DNA from: Lachnospiraceae bacterium
GTDB lineage: Bacteria > Bacillota > Clostridia > Lachnospirales > Bianqueaceae
Length of the DNA: 64,000 nucleotides
Reading direction: 5' to 3'
Assembly (NCBI GenBank): GCA_022794035.1
Contig: JAAWDX010000004.1
Span: 62,001 to 126,000 of the forward strand
Shown here piece after piece: positions 1 through 9,383 of the stretch. The position numbers were made by a program, and so were the translations under genes. Each line of letters opens with the position of its first letter. The first letter of the stretch is position 1. Below the pieces are notes generated by a model. It made no database searches. It was given only the letters and a program-made list of their open reading frames with translations, and was not told the DNA's origin.

Positions 1-86
1 GCATATACGCTGCAGAATATAGCAGTAGGTCATGAAAGATCCTAGTTAAATTTTTCACAAATTCTTTATCTGCCTCGAAAAATGCC

Positions 87-115
87 TTGCATTTTCATGG
101 TAGATGATTTAAAAT
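87..115 (+). promoter_or_regulatory. Sigma-A-type promoter for pgk-tpiA
   Basis: TTGCAT (87-92), a 17-base spacer and TAAAAT (110-115) form a good vegetative promoter about 70 bases before pgk. The first 86 bases of the window hold no gene I can recognise; the glycolytic neighbour gap, if present, lies outside. Confidence 0.6.
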
Positions 116-187
116 AGGCATAGTGGATAAGTTTGGAATATTTGTCTAAACTACTAGCTAACTTCAATTGAAAGGGGTTCACCTGAT

Positions 188-1381
188 ATGCTGAACAAAA
201 AATCTGTAGATGATATTAATGTAAAGGGTAAAAAAGTTCTTGTGCGCTGCGACTTCAACGTACCGCTGCAGGATGGAAAAATTACCGATGAGAATCGTCT
301 GGTTGCTGCACTGCCTACGATTAAAAAGCTGATCAATGATGGCGGCAGAGTCATTCTGTGCTCCCATTTGGGCAAGCCAAAAGGAGAGCCAAAACCAGAG
401 CTTTCGTTAGCACCAGTTGCTGCGCGTTTAACAGAGCTGTTAAATCAGGAAGTTAAGTTCGCTGCAGATCCTGAGGTTGTTGGCCCTAATGCTAAGGCTG
501 CTGTAGAGGCTATGAAAGATGGCGAGGTAATTTTATTAGAAAATACCCGATATCGTGCAGAAGAAACCAAAAACGGAGAGGCTTTCAGCAAAGAGCTGGC
601 TTCCATCTGTGATGTATTCGTCAATGATGCGTTTGGTACCGCACATCGTGCACACTGCTCCAATGTTGGTGTTACTGAGTTCGTAGACACCGCAGTAGTA
701 GGCTACCTGATGCAAAAGGAAATTGACTTCTTAGGCAATGCCGTTAATAATCCGGAGAGACCCTTTGTAGCAATCTTAGGCGGAGCTAAAGTTTCCAGCA
801 AAATTTCCGTAATTGAGAATCTGCTGGATAAAGTAGATGTCTTGATCATTGGCGGCGGTATGTCTTATACGTTTTCAAAATCTTTGGGCGGTCATATCGG
901 TAACTCTCTGTGCGAAGATGATTATTTAGAGTATGCACAGAAAATGTTGAAGAAAGCAGAAGAAAAGGGCGTTAAATTATTGCTGCCTGTGGATAATCGA
1001 ATTGGAGATGACTTCTCCAACGATTGTAATATACAGGTTGTTAAACGAGGAGAAATTCCGGATGGTTGGGAAGGTCTGGATATTGGTCCCGAAACAGAAA
1101 AATTATTTGCCGAAGCAGTCAAGGACGCTAAAACGGTTGTTTGGAATGGTCCGATGGGATGTTTTGAAATGTCCAATTTTGCTAATGGCACCAAGGCTGT
1201 TGCTGCGGCTTTAGCAGAGACGGATGCTACCACCATCATCGGCGGCGGAGATTCTGCAGCTGCTGTAAATATTTTGGGATATGGCGATAAAATGACGCAT
1301 ATTTCAACAGGTGGCGGCGCTTCTTTAGAGTTTCTTGAAGGCAAGGAACTGCCGGGCGTAGCAGCTGCTAACGATCGTTAA
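188..1381 (+). CDS. pgk: Phosphoglycerate kinase
   Basis: Cytosolic glycolytic enzyme that moves the acyl phosphate of 1,3-bisphosphoglycerate to ADP, giving ATP and 3-phosphoglycerate. The 397-residue length is normal. Seen: the N-terminal signature [11 protein letters not shown] near residue 17, SHLGKPKG near 59, the hinge region [10 protein letters not shown] near 197, and the C-terminal nucleotide loop [12 protein letters not shown] with [25 protein letters not shown] at 171-177 precedes the ATG. tpiA follows after 20 bases with its own AGGAGG, so the two are surely one transcript from the promoter at 87-115. Confidence 0.98.
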   Translation: MLNKKSVDDINVKGKKVLVRCDFNVPLQDGKITDENRLVAALPTIKKLINDGGRVILCSHLGKPKGEPKPELSLAPVAARLTELLNQEVKFAADPEVVGPNAKAAVEAMKDGEVILLENTRYRAEETKNGEAFSKELASICDVFVNDAFGTAHRAHCSNVGVTEFVDTAVVGYLMQKEIDFLGNAVNNPERPFVAILGGAKVSSKISVIENLLDKVDVLIIGGGMSYTFSKSLGGHIGNSLCEDDYLEYAQKMLKKAEEKGVKLLLPVDNRIGDDFSNDCNIQVVKRGEIPDGWEGLDIGPETEKLFAEAVKDAKTVVWNGPMGCFEMSNFANGTKAVAAALAETDATTIIGGGDSAAAVNILGYGDKMTHISTGGGASLEFLEGKELPGVAAANDR

Positions 1382-1401
1382 TCAGGAGGATACAAATTAT
1401 T

Positions 1402-2148
1402 ATGCGTAAGAGAATTGTTGCCGGAAACTGGAAGATGAACAAAACTCCTGTACAGACAAAGGAGTTAATTGAGACGCTTAAACCTCTGATTGGATCTGAG
1501 GAAAAGACAGAAGTTGTATTTTGTCCTCCTTATATTTGCTTGACAACGGCAGTAGAGGCTGTTAAAGGAACCAATATTAAAATTGGCGCTCAGAACATGT
1601 ATTATGAAGAAAGTGGAGCGTTTACAGGAGAGGTTGCTCCTAATATGCTGAAAGAAGCCGGCTGCGACTATGTCATTTTGGGTCATTCTGAACGCCGCGG
1701 CTATTTTGGTGAAACGGATGAGCTCATAAATAAAAAAGTTTTAAAGGCATTTGAACATGATTTGATTCCTATCATCTGTGTGGGCGAGACTTTGGAGCAG
1801 AGAGAGCAGGGAATCACAGAAGATTTGGTTCGCCTTCAAACAAAGATTGCCTTGAAGGATGTTCCTGCATCTGATGCAGAAAAGGCCGTTATTGCTTATG
1901 AACCCATCTGGGCTATCGGCACTGGAAAAACAGCAACTAACGAACAGGCACAGGAGGTTTGCGGAGCTATCCGTAAGGTGCTTTGTGAGGTTTATGGTAA
2001 AGAAACAGCTGAAAAGATTCGCATTCAATATGGTGGTAGTGTAAATGCCGGAAACGCGGCAGATTTATTTGCTATGCCAGATATTGATGGCGGCTTAGTA
2101 GGCGGTGCTAGCCTGAAGGCTGATTTTGCAGATATTGTAAAAGCATAA
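1402..2148 (+). CDS. tpiA: Triosephosphate isomerase
   Basis: Interconverts dihydroxyacetone phosphate and glyceraldehyde 3-phosphate in the cytosol. 248 residues, a normal TIM-barrel length. Seen: N-terminal GNWKMNK (substrate Lys), [14 protein letters not shown] with the electrophilic His, the catalytic-Glu loop [14 protein letters not shown] near residue 165 and the phosphate-binding [12 protein letters not shown] and GGLVGGASL. Second gene of the pgk-tpiA operon, closed by the terminator at 2163-2195. Confidence 0.98.
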   Translation: MRKRIVAGNWKMNKTPVQTKELIETLKPLIGSEEKTEVVFCPPYICLTTAVEAVKGTNIKIGAQNMYYEESGAFTGEVAPNMLKEAGCDYVILGHSERRGYFGETDELINKKVLKAFEHDLIPIICVGETLEQREQGITEDLVRLQTKIALKDVPASDAEKAVIAYEPIWAIGTGKTATNEQAQEVCGAIRKVLCEVYGKETAEKIRIQYGGSVNAGNAADLFAMPDIDGGLVGGASLKADFADIVKA

Positions 2149-2162
2149 ATAAAAGCTGCATA

Positions 2163-2195
2163 GAAGCCATATCCTTTAACGATATGGCTTCTTTT
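2163..2195 (+). terminator. Rho-independent terminator after tpiA
   Basis: GAAGCCATATC (2163-2173) pairs perfectly with GATATGGCTTC (2181-2191) around a 7-base loop and is followed by TTTTC. It ends the pgk-tpiA transcript. Confidence 0.85.
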
Positions 2196-2233
2196 CATAT
2201 CATATTTATAAGAATTCTAAAGGAGAGCAATAT

Positions 2234-3529
2234 ATGAAGTATACAGAAATGACTATACCGCAGCTACAATCGTTAAAAACAAAATTAAATCTCGAATACG
2301 CTGCGTTACAGGCTAAGCAGCTAAAATTAGATATGTCCAGAGGAAAACCTGGAAATGCACAGCTTGATCTGTCAATGGGAATGTTATCGGTTCTATCAAC
2401 AGCTGAAGACTTGATCAGTGAGGAAGGCATTGATTGTCGTAATTACGGTGTTTTAGAAGGGCTTTTAGAAGCGCGGCGTTTGATCGCAGAGCTTACCGAT
2501 GCTAGACCGGAGCAGGTCTTTATTGCTGGAAATGCAAGTCTTAACCTCATGTATACTATGATTGCCAATGCTTGGATTTATGGAGTCAATCGATACACAC
2601 CTTGGGGACTGCAGGGAAAACCCTGCAAACAAGGAACCATTAAGTTTTTATGTCCGGTTCCCGGATATGATCGTCATTTTAAAATCACAGAAAGCTTTGG
2701 AATTGAGATGATCAATATTCCGATGACCCCTGAGGGTCCTGATATGAATTTAGTGGAGAGATATGTGGAGCAGGACCCCTCTGTAAAAGGAATTTGGTGT
2801 GTTCCCAAATATTCGAATCCTGATGGATATAGCTATAGTGATACAGTTGTTCGCCGAATGGCATGCTTAAAACCGGCGGCTCCTGATTTTCGCATCTTTT
2901 GGGATAATGCATATATCATTCATCATCTTGATTTTGAGGATCAGGATCATATTCTGAACATTTTAGAGGAGTGTGCTAAAGCAGGAAATCCTGATATGGT
3001 ATACGAGTTTGTATCAACTTCTAAAATGGTTTTTCCCGGAAATGGAATTGCGGCTTTGATTAGTTCTGATGCTAATATTGCTGATATGAAGCGTTTGATG
3101 GCATCCGAAACGATTGGATATGACAAAATCATGCAATTAAAGCATGTCAAGTTCTTTAAGAACTTAGCCGGAATAGAAGCACATATGAAAAAGCATGCTG
3201 CGCTGCTTAAACCGCGTTTTGAAACGATATTTTCTCTTTTTAAAGAATTGGGCGAACTTGGTATAGCTCGCTGGACGACACCTAAGGGCGGATATTTTGT
3301 CTCTTTATATACGATGGAAGGGTGTGCTAAGCGTGTGGTTACGCTTTGTAAAGAAGCTGGAGTGATTTTAACAGGGGCGGGCGCTGCTTATCCGTATGGG
3401 AAAGACGCACAGGATTCTCATATTAGAATCGCGCCAACCTATCCCTCTAGCGAGGAGCTGAGAGAGGCATGCGAGGTGTTGATTCTTTGTGTTAAGCTAG
3501 CCTCTGTAGAAAAATTGCTACAAGAATAA
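2234..3529 (+). CDS. Class I/II PLP aminotransferase (AspT/MocR-like aspartate aminotransferase family)
   Basis: 431-residue pyridoxal-phosphate aminotransferase. The N-terminal LDMSRGKPG followed by LDLS is the hallmark of the Pfam Aminotran_MocR family, which includes the short aspartate aminotransferases of corynebacteria. Seen: the NAS cofactor segment (IAGNASLNLMY, near 97), WCVPKYSNPDGYSYS, the cofactor Asp in FRIFWDNAYIIHHL, and the Schiff-base Lys in EFVSTSKMVFPGNG near residue 260. A preferred amino-acid substrate cannot be read from sequence, although aspartate or another dicarboxylic acid is most likely. An AAGGAGAG sequence precedes the ATG. The flavoprotein gene follows after 16 bases, which suggests a shared pathway. 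Confidence 0.88.
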   Translation: MKYTEMTIPQLQSLKTKLNLEYAALQAKQLKLDMSRGKPGNAQLDLSMGMLSVLSTAEDLISEEGIDCRNYGVLEGLLEARRLIAELTDARPEQVFIAGNASLNLMYTMIANAWIYGVNRYTPWGLQGKPCKQGTIKFLCPVPGYDRHFKITESFGIEMINIPMTPEGPDMNLVERYVEQDPSVKGIWCVPKYSNPDGYSYSDTVVRRMACLKPAAPDFRIFWDNAYIIHHLDFEDQDHILNILEECAKAGNPDMVYEFVSTSKMVFPGNGIAALISSDANIADMKRLMASETIGYDKIMQLKHVKFFKNLAGIEAHMKKHAALLKPRFETIFSLFKELGELGIARWTTPKGGYFVSLYTMEGCAKRVVTLCKEAGVILTGAGAAYPYGKDAQDSHIRIAPTYPSSEELREACEVLILCVKLASVEKLLQE

Positions 3530-3545
3530 AAGGGAGTACTATCCA

Positions 3546-5435
3546 ATGATATGTGATTCTGTATTTATGGAAGGCGCCATGACGAAGGTATATTCTCTAA
3601 ATACTATAATTGTTGGAGGAGGAATTGCCGGACTCAATGCTGCATTGAATTTATATGAGCATGGTCAAACGGATATTGCTATTTTAATTGATTCAGCTGC
3701 AGGCAGTACAAGTCGCTATGCCTGCAGTGATCAGCAGGCCTATTATAAATTAGCTTCTTTATCGAATGATTCAGACTCTCCTTATCGGATGGCTAAGGCG
3801 CTGCAAAGCAGCAATAGCAGCGATGGAGATATCGCTTTAGTAGAGGCTTCTTTATCGCTTAAATGCTTTTATCGTTTAACAGAATTGGGGCTTGCGTTTC
3901 CGCAAAACCAATATGGCGAATATATCGGAACGAAGGCCGGCCAGGACAGCGCCCGCCGCTGTATCAGCTGCGGTCCTAATACAACAGCCCAAATTCATCA
4001 AGCTTTAGAGCGTGAAGTGAAAAAGAGGGAGATTCCTATTTTTTACGGATATCAGCTGGTAAGAATCTTTACCGATGTCGACCAAAAAGAAGTAATTGGC
4101 CTCTTAGCTTTAAATTATGAAGGAGTTAGGGAACGTCATCAGCGGTACCTTCTTTTTAATACTACGAATGTGATCTTAGCAACTGGTGGACCTGGCGGAT
4201 TATTCCATAATGAAGCGTATCCGGCTGCTCATACTGGCTGTTTAGGAATGGCATTAGAGGCAGGAGCTAAAGCAGTCAATCTAACAGAGTTTCAATATGG
4301 TATATGTGCCGCTTCCTTTTCTCTAACAATGAACGGCGCATACCAAGAAGCAATTCCGCGGTACATTTCAGTAGATGCGGAAGGAAATCATGAAAGTGAA
4401 TTTTTGCTTTCGTATTTTGATGATCTGGAAAAGCTTTATTCGTTGATCCGCCTAAAAGGAACACAATGGGCATTTGATGCTAAAAAGGTGCGTGAGGATG
4501 GAACTTCACTGCTCGATCTCTTGATCTATCACGAGATATCAATGAAGGGGCGGCGGGTTTTTATGGATTATCGGGCAAATCCGAAAGGATATGTGGATCC
4601 ATTAACGCCGGCACAAAGGCTGCAAAAATTGAGCCCTGCTGCTTATCAAATTTTATTGGAACAGGGAATCAATCCAGTGAACACGCCTGTTGAAGTGTGT
4701 ACGGCCATAATGCATCATAATGGAGGCTTAGCAGTAGATTTTAATTGGGAAAGCACACTTAAGCATCTATTTCCCATTGGGGAAGCTGCTGGTACACATG
4801 GCTTTTTTGTACCTATGGGGGCATCCATAAATGAAACACAGGTATCAGGGCTTAGAGCTGCCAGTTATATTGCATCTCAATATCAAAGAGATCCTATGGA
4901 TATTCATGCCTTTGTCGAAAGGATACGGGAAGCTTATCATCAGAGAATTGAGATGACAGAAGCATTTATTTCTGAGCTGCAGCGTAAGCAGGAGGATCAG
5001 GCAATTAGCATTCGCAGTGTACGGACGGAGATTGGAAAACGAATGGATAAAGCCTGTGGACTCTTTCGGGATGCTTCTCGTATTGCTTATGAGCTTAAAA
5101 CAGCTAAAGAAAGCTTGCGTCAATTACCTTTCTTTTTTAAACCCTATGCCATGCTGGATCTTTCTTTATTTTTTAAAAATTATGATTTACTCATATGCCA
5201 AATTGCTTTTTTGAGCGCAATGCTTAATTATGATCATGCCGGTGGGCAAAGCAGAGGATCTTATTTATTATACCACCCCAAAGGAAGCTTGCCTCATCCT
5301 AAGCTAGAAGAAATGTTTCGATTTTCTGTTACGGGTTCCGTTTTCTCGGGGAAATTACAGGAAGTTACATATCAGCCAGATTCGATGGAATGTGAGATAG
5401 CATGGAGGCCTATACGGCCCATCCCCAAAAGTTGA
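3546..5435 (+). CDS. FAD-dependent oxidoreductase, fumarate reductase / L-aspartate oxidase-like
   Basis: 629-residue flavoprotein. Seen: an N-terminal Rossmann FAD site TIIVGGGIAGLNAALNL, the FAD segment NVILATGGPGGLFHNEAYP near residue 210, and C-terminal FPIGEAAGTHG...GASINETQVSGLRAASYI, aligning with the FAD/substrate region of succinate dehydrogenase/fumarate reductase flavoproteins and NadB. A MHHNGGLAVD segment replaces the usual substrate loop. No iron-sulfur or membrane subunit is next to it, so a soluble oxidase or dehydrogenase is more likely than a respiratory complex. GGGAG precedes the ATG at 3546, but ATG 3579 also has GGAAGG and starts nearer the FAD motif; the start is unsettled. 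The substrate is unknown; the aminotransferase upstream suggests an amino or keto acid. Confidence 0.75.
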   Translation: MICDSVFMEGAMTKVYSLNTIIVGGGIAGLNAALNLYEHGQTDIAILIDSAAGSTSRYACSDQQAYYKLASLSNDSDSPYRMAKALQSSNSSDGDIALVEASLSLKCFYRLTELGLAFPQNQYGEYIGTKAGQDSARRCISCGPNTTAQIHQALEREVKKREIPIFYGYQLVRIFTDVDQKEVIGLLALNYEGVRERHQRYLLFNTTNVILATGGPGGLFHNEAYPAAHTGCLGMALEAGAKAVNLTEFQYGICAASFSLTMNGAYQEAIPRYISVDAEGNHESEFLLSYFDDLEKLYSLIRLKGTQWAFDAKKVREDGTSLLDLLIYHEISMKGRRVFMDYRANPKGYVDPLTPAQRLQKLSPAAYQILLEQGINPVNTPVEVCTAIMHHNGGLAVDFNWESTLKHLFPIGEAAGTHGFFVPMGASINETQVSGLRAASYIASQYQRDPMDIHAFVERIREAYHQRIEMTEAFISELQRKQEDQAISIRSVRTEIGKRMDKACGLFRDASRIAYELKTAKESLRQLPFFFKPYAMLDLSLFFKNYDLLICQIAFLSAMLNYDHAGGQSRGSYLLYHPKGSLPHPKLEEMFRFSVTGSVFSGKLQEVTYQPDSMECEIAWRPIRPIPKS

Positions 5436-5451
5436 TAAACTATAAAAAAGA

Positions 5452-5482
5452 GAGGGTATCCTATGATTGTCAGGATACCCTC
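5452..5482. terminator. Bidirectional terminator between convergent genes
   Basis: GAGGGTATCCT (5452-5462) pairs with AGGATACCCTC (5472-5482) over a 9-base loop. An A-rich run lies before it and a T-containing tract after it, so it can serve both the flavoprotein gene and the minus-strand membrane gene. Confidence 0.75.
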
Positions 5483-5501
5483 TTAGATTTCATACAATTC
5501 A

Positions 5502-6368
5502 TCATTCTTCTGTATTTTCAGTTAGCGATTGAACGCTTACTACATTACCTCCAGCCGCTTTAAGACGCTGTTTATATTCCTGTTTCTTTTTCAGAAGATC
5601 CATCTGCTTTGTCTTATACCATTTCCAGTATAAGATAAAAATAGCTATGGATATGCCGGCAACAACGATATTAGCAGCTAAATACCACATATTCCCGCCA
5701 AGTGTAAGGCTAAGATTAAGCAGTGTTAATAATACTAAATGGCCTCCCAGTGCCAACCAGAAAAATCCTTTATTCTTTCGTTTGATAGCATGAAACAAGA
5801 AAATGCAAAGCACGGCAGTCATGATAGAAAGCACAAAAACAGCTAGCATTTGAAGATAAAAAGAACTGATTCCGTTTAAATCAAGCTCAGCAGCGTATTC
5901 TTGCAGAGTCTCTAATGAAAGATTTTCTGTAACCATTTCATTTAAACGTCCTTCTAATGACATAGAAGCAATTCTAGCATAGCTAACGGAACTGGTAGAA
6001 AGCATTAATGCATTACCAAGCCAATAAGAAATGCCGATTGCAATCGCATCGTAAATACGAATTTGGCTTTTTAGTACTAGCTTCATTACAAGATAGAGTG
6101 TTACATTCTGTAATACTACATTTAATAACATGTTAATAATATTATACAGCGTTTCATGTGACTTCCAAAAATCAATTGTTAGTCCCACGGAAGACATGAG
6201 CATGCTAAACATCCCCATTAAAATATTAGTAGCCAGGAAATAGCTTCCGATACCGCTAATTACAGAAGAAATGCGATATTTATGCGTTTTACGAAGAAAA
6301 ATTAAAACTAATATCGGCAGTAGGATTTCCACACCGCCAATGATATAGAGTTGCATAGAAATACTCAT
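5502..6368 (-). CDS. Multipass membrane protein, YhfC-like topology but lacking protease residues
   Basis: 288 residues with about seven hydrophobic segments (roughly residues 7-23, 33-57, 72-95, 105-120, 168-190, 202-220, 225-245) and a basic cytoplasmic-looking tail. Layout and length recall the YhfC family of glutamic-type intramembrane proteases. At the places where that family carries its EExxRY and GHGG.E motifs this protein reads LQNVTLYL and GISYWLGNAL, so the acidic and His residues are missing. If the family match is right it is a pseudoprotease; otherwise it is an unassigned membrane protein. It has its own promoter (6412-6440) and AGGAGG. It lies 84 bases downstream of a sporulation/germination gene on the same strand. 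Confidence 0.6.
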   Translation of the reverse strand: MSISMQLYIIGGVEILLPILVLIFLRKTHKYRISSVISGIGSYFLATNILMGMFSMLMSSVGLTIDFWKSHETLYNIINMLLNVVLQNVTLYLVMKLVLKSQIRIYDAIAIGISYWLGNALMLSTSSVSYARIASMSLEGRLNEMVTENLSLETLQEYAAELDLNGISSFYLQMLAVFVLSIMTAVLCIFLFHAIKRKNKGFFWLALGGHLVLLTLLNLSLTLGGNMWYLAANIVVAGISIAIFILYWKWYKTKQMDLLKKKQEYKQRLKAAGGNVVSVQSLTENTEE

Positions 6369-6396
6369 AGGAACCTCCTAATAATAAACAAAGTGA

Positions 6397-6440
6397 AAAC
6401 ATATGTTTATCATTATACACGAACTTTTTGTTTTTGTACA
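6397..6440 (-). promoter_or_regulatory. Promoter with perfect palindrome at the start site
   Basis: Read on the minus strand: TGTACA (6440-6435), 17 bases, TATAAT (6417-6412). A perfect 12-base palindrome AAACATATGTTT (6397-6408) covers the expected transcription start, where a repressor operator would lie. It drives the YhfC-like gene. Confidence 0.5.
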
Positions 6441-6452
6441 GGGGAAAAGCTC

Positions 6453-7919
6453 CTATTTTACTGGTTTTTCTTGCGTTTCCTTTTTTTGACGCTTGACCTC
6501 AATGATTGGTTTTCGAACTAAGATATTAGATAAGGCTTTGCCATCAAAAGGAATGAGCGGCCAGGTATAACGAAGCCCGCTAAAGGATTTAGTTGTATAA
6601 AGAACCAAAAAAAGAATAGCGATGCTAGCAATATATCCGACTAAACTGAACAAGCCTGTCATAATGAGAATAAACATTCGGTAGATACGAATTCCCATTC
6701 CAAATTCAATACTAGGAACGGCATAGGTAGCTAATGAAGATATTGCCATAAAAAATACTGTATGAGGCGTAAGCAAATTAATTTCAATAGCATATTCACC
6801 TAATATTAGTCCCCCAATAATACTCATAGCGGTACTAAGGCTGGAAGGGGTATGAATAGAAGCCATACGAAGAATCTCCAAATTAAGCTCGACAAGAAGT
6901 AACTGAATAAAGAGAGGAAAAACCACTTCTACCTGTGGCAGAAGAAACTGGAGCCATTCGGGAGTTGCAGAAGGATTTTCTGCGATCAAGAGCCATGTTG
7001 GCGTAAAAAATAAAGAAATTAAAATAGCGGCAAATCGAATCCATCGAATAAAGGTACCTACCAGAGGATTTTGATAATAATCCTCTGAATGCTGTGTAAA
7101 ATGAAAAAGTGTAGCAGGAAACAGCATTACGGAAGGAGAATTATCGACAAAAAGAGCAACGTGACCTTCTAAAAGATGGGCGGATACAACGTCAGGACGT
7201 TCTGTAAATTTGGCTTGAGGAAAAGGATTATACCAACGTTTTTTAATCATTAATTCTTCTAAAGTTTTTTCCCCCATAACAAGTGCTTCCGTATCCAGAG
7301 TGGAAATCGTCTGTGTAATGTGCTGGACTAATTTAGGGTCTGCAACACCTTGAATATAGCCAACTGCCACGTCTGTATGCGAACGCGTGCCTACTTCCTT
7401 TATTTCGTAGACTAGCTTAGGATCTCGGATTCTTCTGCGCACTAATGCGGTATTAAAAACTAACGTTTCGACCATGCCATCTCTTGCACCGCGAGTGACT
7501 TTTTCTAAATCGGGTTCTTCAGGACTGCGTGTAGGATATTCACGCATATCTAGAATCATAGCCTCTTCAAAACCATCGATGACGAGAATTGTAAAACCGG
7601 ATAAGATACTGGTTATAAGTTTATCAAAAGATCTTTCCTTTGTTACTTCGCTATTGCCAAGCTGAATCTTTAAAAAGCTTTCTAGCGAATCAACACCTTT
7701 TGTTTCTTCATCACCTTGAAAATGCTGAAAAAGCCGTAGAACAAGACTGGAATCAATCAAGCCGTTAATAAGGATATAGTATGCCTTATGTGCTCCAATC
7801 GTAATTTCTCTCGCAATTAAATCAAAGCTTTTTTCAATTGGAAGCCTGTTTTTAAATTCTCGGATATTTTTTTCTAATTCATTCGATATGATATCTTGCT
7901 GCGTAGAATTTTTATTCAC
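6453..7919 (-). CDS. Spore germination protein of the GerA/SpoVAF family
   Basis: 488-residue GerA-family A subunit: a soluble N-terminal half (to about 285) and a membrane half with four to five segments from about 290 to 465. The LFVDNSPSVMLFPATLFHF stretch, the FIRWIRFAAILISLFFTPTWLL segment and the C-terminal PFDGK and RKP resemble SpoVAF more than nutrient-receptor GerAA. Established for the family: these form inner-spore-membrane ion channels that help release ions and dipicolinate during germination. Here it stands alone, with no GerB, GerC or spoVA genes near. The start is a GTG preceded by GGAGGT at a good distance. Expression in the forespore is expected but I saw no clear SigG site. 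Confidence 0.85.
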   Translation of the reverse strand: MNKNSTQQDIISNELEKNIREFKNRLPIEKSFDLIAREITIGAHKAYYILINGLIDSSLVLRLFQHFQGDEETKGVDSLESFLKIQLGNSEVTKERSFDKLITSILSGFTILVIDGFEEAMILDMREYPTRSPEEPDLEKVTRGARDGMVETLVFNTALVRRRIRDPKLVYEIKEVGTRSHTDVAVGYIQGVADPKLVQHITQTISTLDTEALVMGEKTLEELMIKKRWYNPFPQAKFTERPDVVSAHLLEGHVALFVDNSPSVMLFPATLFHFTQHSEDYYQNPLVGTFIRWIRFAAILISLFFTPTWLLIAENPSATPEWLQFLLPQVEVVFPLFIQLLLVELNLEILRMASIHTPSSLSTAMSIIGGLILGEYAIEINLLTPHTVFFMAISSLATYAVPSIEFGMGIRIYRMFILIMTGLFSLVGYIASIAILFLVLYTTKSFSGLRYTWPLIPFDGKALSNILVRKPIIEVKRQKKETQEKPVK

Positions 7920-8050
7920 TGCCCGACACCTCCATTTTTGCTATAGCTTGTACATTTTTACCTTTATTTATGTAATCAAAACCAGAGTTTTAGGCATCTT
8001 GCAGTTTCTTTCAAAAAGCAACAAATTTACTTTTCTTTCTTTTTTTTATA

Positions 8051-8059
8051 TGATATAAT
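8051..8059 (+). promoter_or_regulatory. Extended -10 promoter for PRPP synthetase gene
   Basis: TGATATAAT (8051-8059) is an extended -10 with no good -35. It leaves a leader of about 65 bases before the AGAGAGG ribosome site. No known riboswitch fold is evident in the leader. Confidence 0.4.
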
Positions 8060-8133
8060 CAAAATACAGGGCAATTAAAAGAGCCCCTTAGGGTTATTTG
8101 TAAAGTAAACATTTTAGAAAGAGAGGATTTTAT

Positions 8134-9315
8134 ATGCCTTTTTCAACGACTGTTGATCATGTGAAACATCCACAGGTAGCTACTTTAGGTCTTATGGCTT
8201 TAGACAGTGCCAATGAATTAGGGAAAAAAGTCGATGAACATTTAAGGGAGCTTTATCACAATCAGGAGGATAGCTGTCAAAACGGTGAATCTTCTTTCTT
8301 AATTCCTTGTTCTTGTCCCAGGTTTCAAAATGGAGATGCTAAAGGAATTATTCATCAATCAGTAAGAGGCGTTGATTTATATCTTCTTACAGATGTAGGA
8401 AATTACAACTGTACATATAAAATGTTTGGAGAAGAAGTACATATGTCTCCAGATGATCATTTTGCAGATCTAAAACGTGCAATTCAGGCAATTAGCGGAA
8501 AAGCCTATCGAATTACAGTCATCATGCCTAATATGTATGGTGCTCGTCAGCATCGCCGCAGCTACAGAGAATCTCTTGACTGTGCCGTTGCACTTCAGGA
8601 GCTGCAGAATATGGGAGTTTCTTCTATTTTGACTTTTGATGCACATGATCCAAGAGTTCAAAATGCAGTACCGCTCATGGGGTTTGATAATGTGATGCCT
8701 TCCTATCAGGTATTAAAAGCACTTTTGCAGCATGTGCCTGATATTCAATTAGATAAAGATTCTTTTATGGTGGTAAGTCCTGATGAAGGAGCCATTTCTC
8801 GAAATGTTTACTATGCATCTGTTATCGGAGTAGATATGGGGATGTATTATAAACGCCGTGATTATTCGCGGATTGTGAATGGAAGAAACCCAATTGTTGC
8901 ACATGAGTTTTTAGGTAGTGACATTAATGGAAAAGATGTGCTAGTCTATGATGATATGATTGCCTCAGGGGATTCTATGTTGGATATTGCTTATGATCTT
9001 AAGCGAAGAGGAGCTAGAAGAGTATTTGCTGGCTGTACATATGGATTATTTACGGAAGGTTTAGATCGGTTCCATGAGGCAGTAGAACGTGGTGTTCTTT
9101 CTGGTGTCCTTTCCACTAATCTTACATATCGTAAACCGGAGCTTTTAGCGGCTCCTTGGTATTATGAAGTTGATGTTTCTAAATATGTTGCGTATTTCAT
9201 TGCATCGATGAATCATAATATGTCTGTCAATAGTCTATTGGATCCTCATCAAAAAATTAAAGATTTGATCGATGGACATAGAAAAGGGCAGTTAGAACAA
9301 ATGAATTTATTTTAA
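8134..9315 (+). CDS. prs: Ribose-phosphate pyrophosphokinase (PRPP synthetase), long form
   Basis: Makes PRPP from ribose 5-phosphate and ATP for nucleotide, histidine, tryptophan and NAD synthesis. 393 residues against about 315 for classical Prs; the extra length is spread over the N-terminal region (a CSCPRF segment and loops) and a C-terminal tail. Seen: MPNMYGARQHRR (counterpart of the YARQDRK ATP loop), the flexible-loop basics YKRRDYSRIV, and the PRPP-binding DVLVYDDMIASGDSMLD, where ASGDS replaces the usual TAGT. This long form is a recognisable clostridial branch. It carries its own promoter and terminator, so it is monocistronic. It would supply PRPP to the his genes at 50-57 kb. 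Confidence 0.88.
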   Translation: MPFSTTVDHVKHPQVATLGLMALDSANELGKKVDEHLRELYHNQEDSCQNGESSFLIPCSCPRFQNGDAKGIIHQSVRGVDLYLLTDVGNYNCTYKMFGEEVHMSPDDHFADLKRAIQAISGKAYRITVIMPNMYGARQHRRSYRESLDCAVALQELQNMGVSSILTFDAHDPRVQNAVPLMGFDNVMPSYQVLKALLQHVPDIQLDKDSFMVVSPDEGAISRNVYYASVIGVDMGMYYKRRDYSRIVNGRNPIVAHEFLGSDINGKDVLVYDDMIASGDSMLDIAYDLKRRGARRVFAGCTYGLFTEGLDRFHEAVERGVLSGVLSTNLTYRKPELLAAPWYYEVDVSKYVAYFIASMNHNMSVNSLLDPHQKIKDLIDGHRKGQLEQMNLF

Positions 9316-9324
9316 CCTAAAAGT

Positions 9325-9367
9325 AAAAAGGAGGTTTTCCCTTTAAAGTGGGAAAACCTCCTTTTTT
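9325..9367. terminator. Bidirectional terminator between prs and lexA
   Basis: AAAAAGGAGGTTTTCCC (9325-9341) pairs with GGGAAAACCTCC (9350-9361) followed by six T. The A run before and T run after make it work for both convergent genes. Confidence 0.9.
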
Positions 9368-9383
9368 AGTTAATGATAAAATA

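Noticed and set aside
922..1344. 140-residue minus-strand frame inside pgk
   Set aside because: Low-complexity shadow of pgk with no promoter or ribosome site.
8060..8133. Possible riboswitch in the prs leader
   Set aside because: The leader is short and I could not match it to any known fold.
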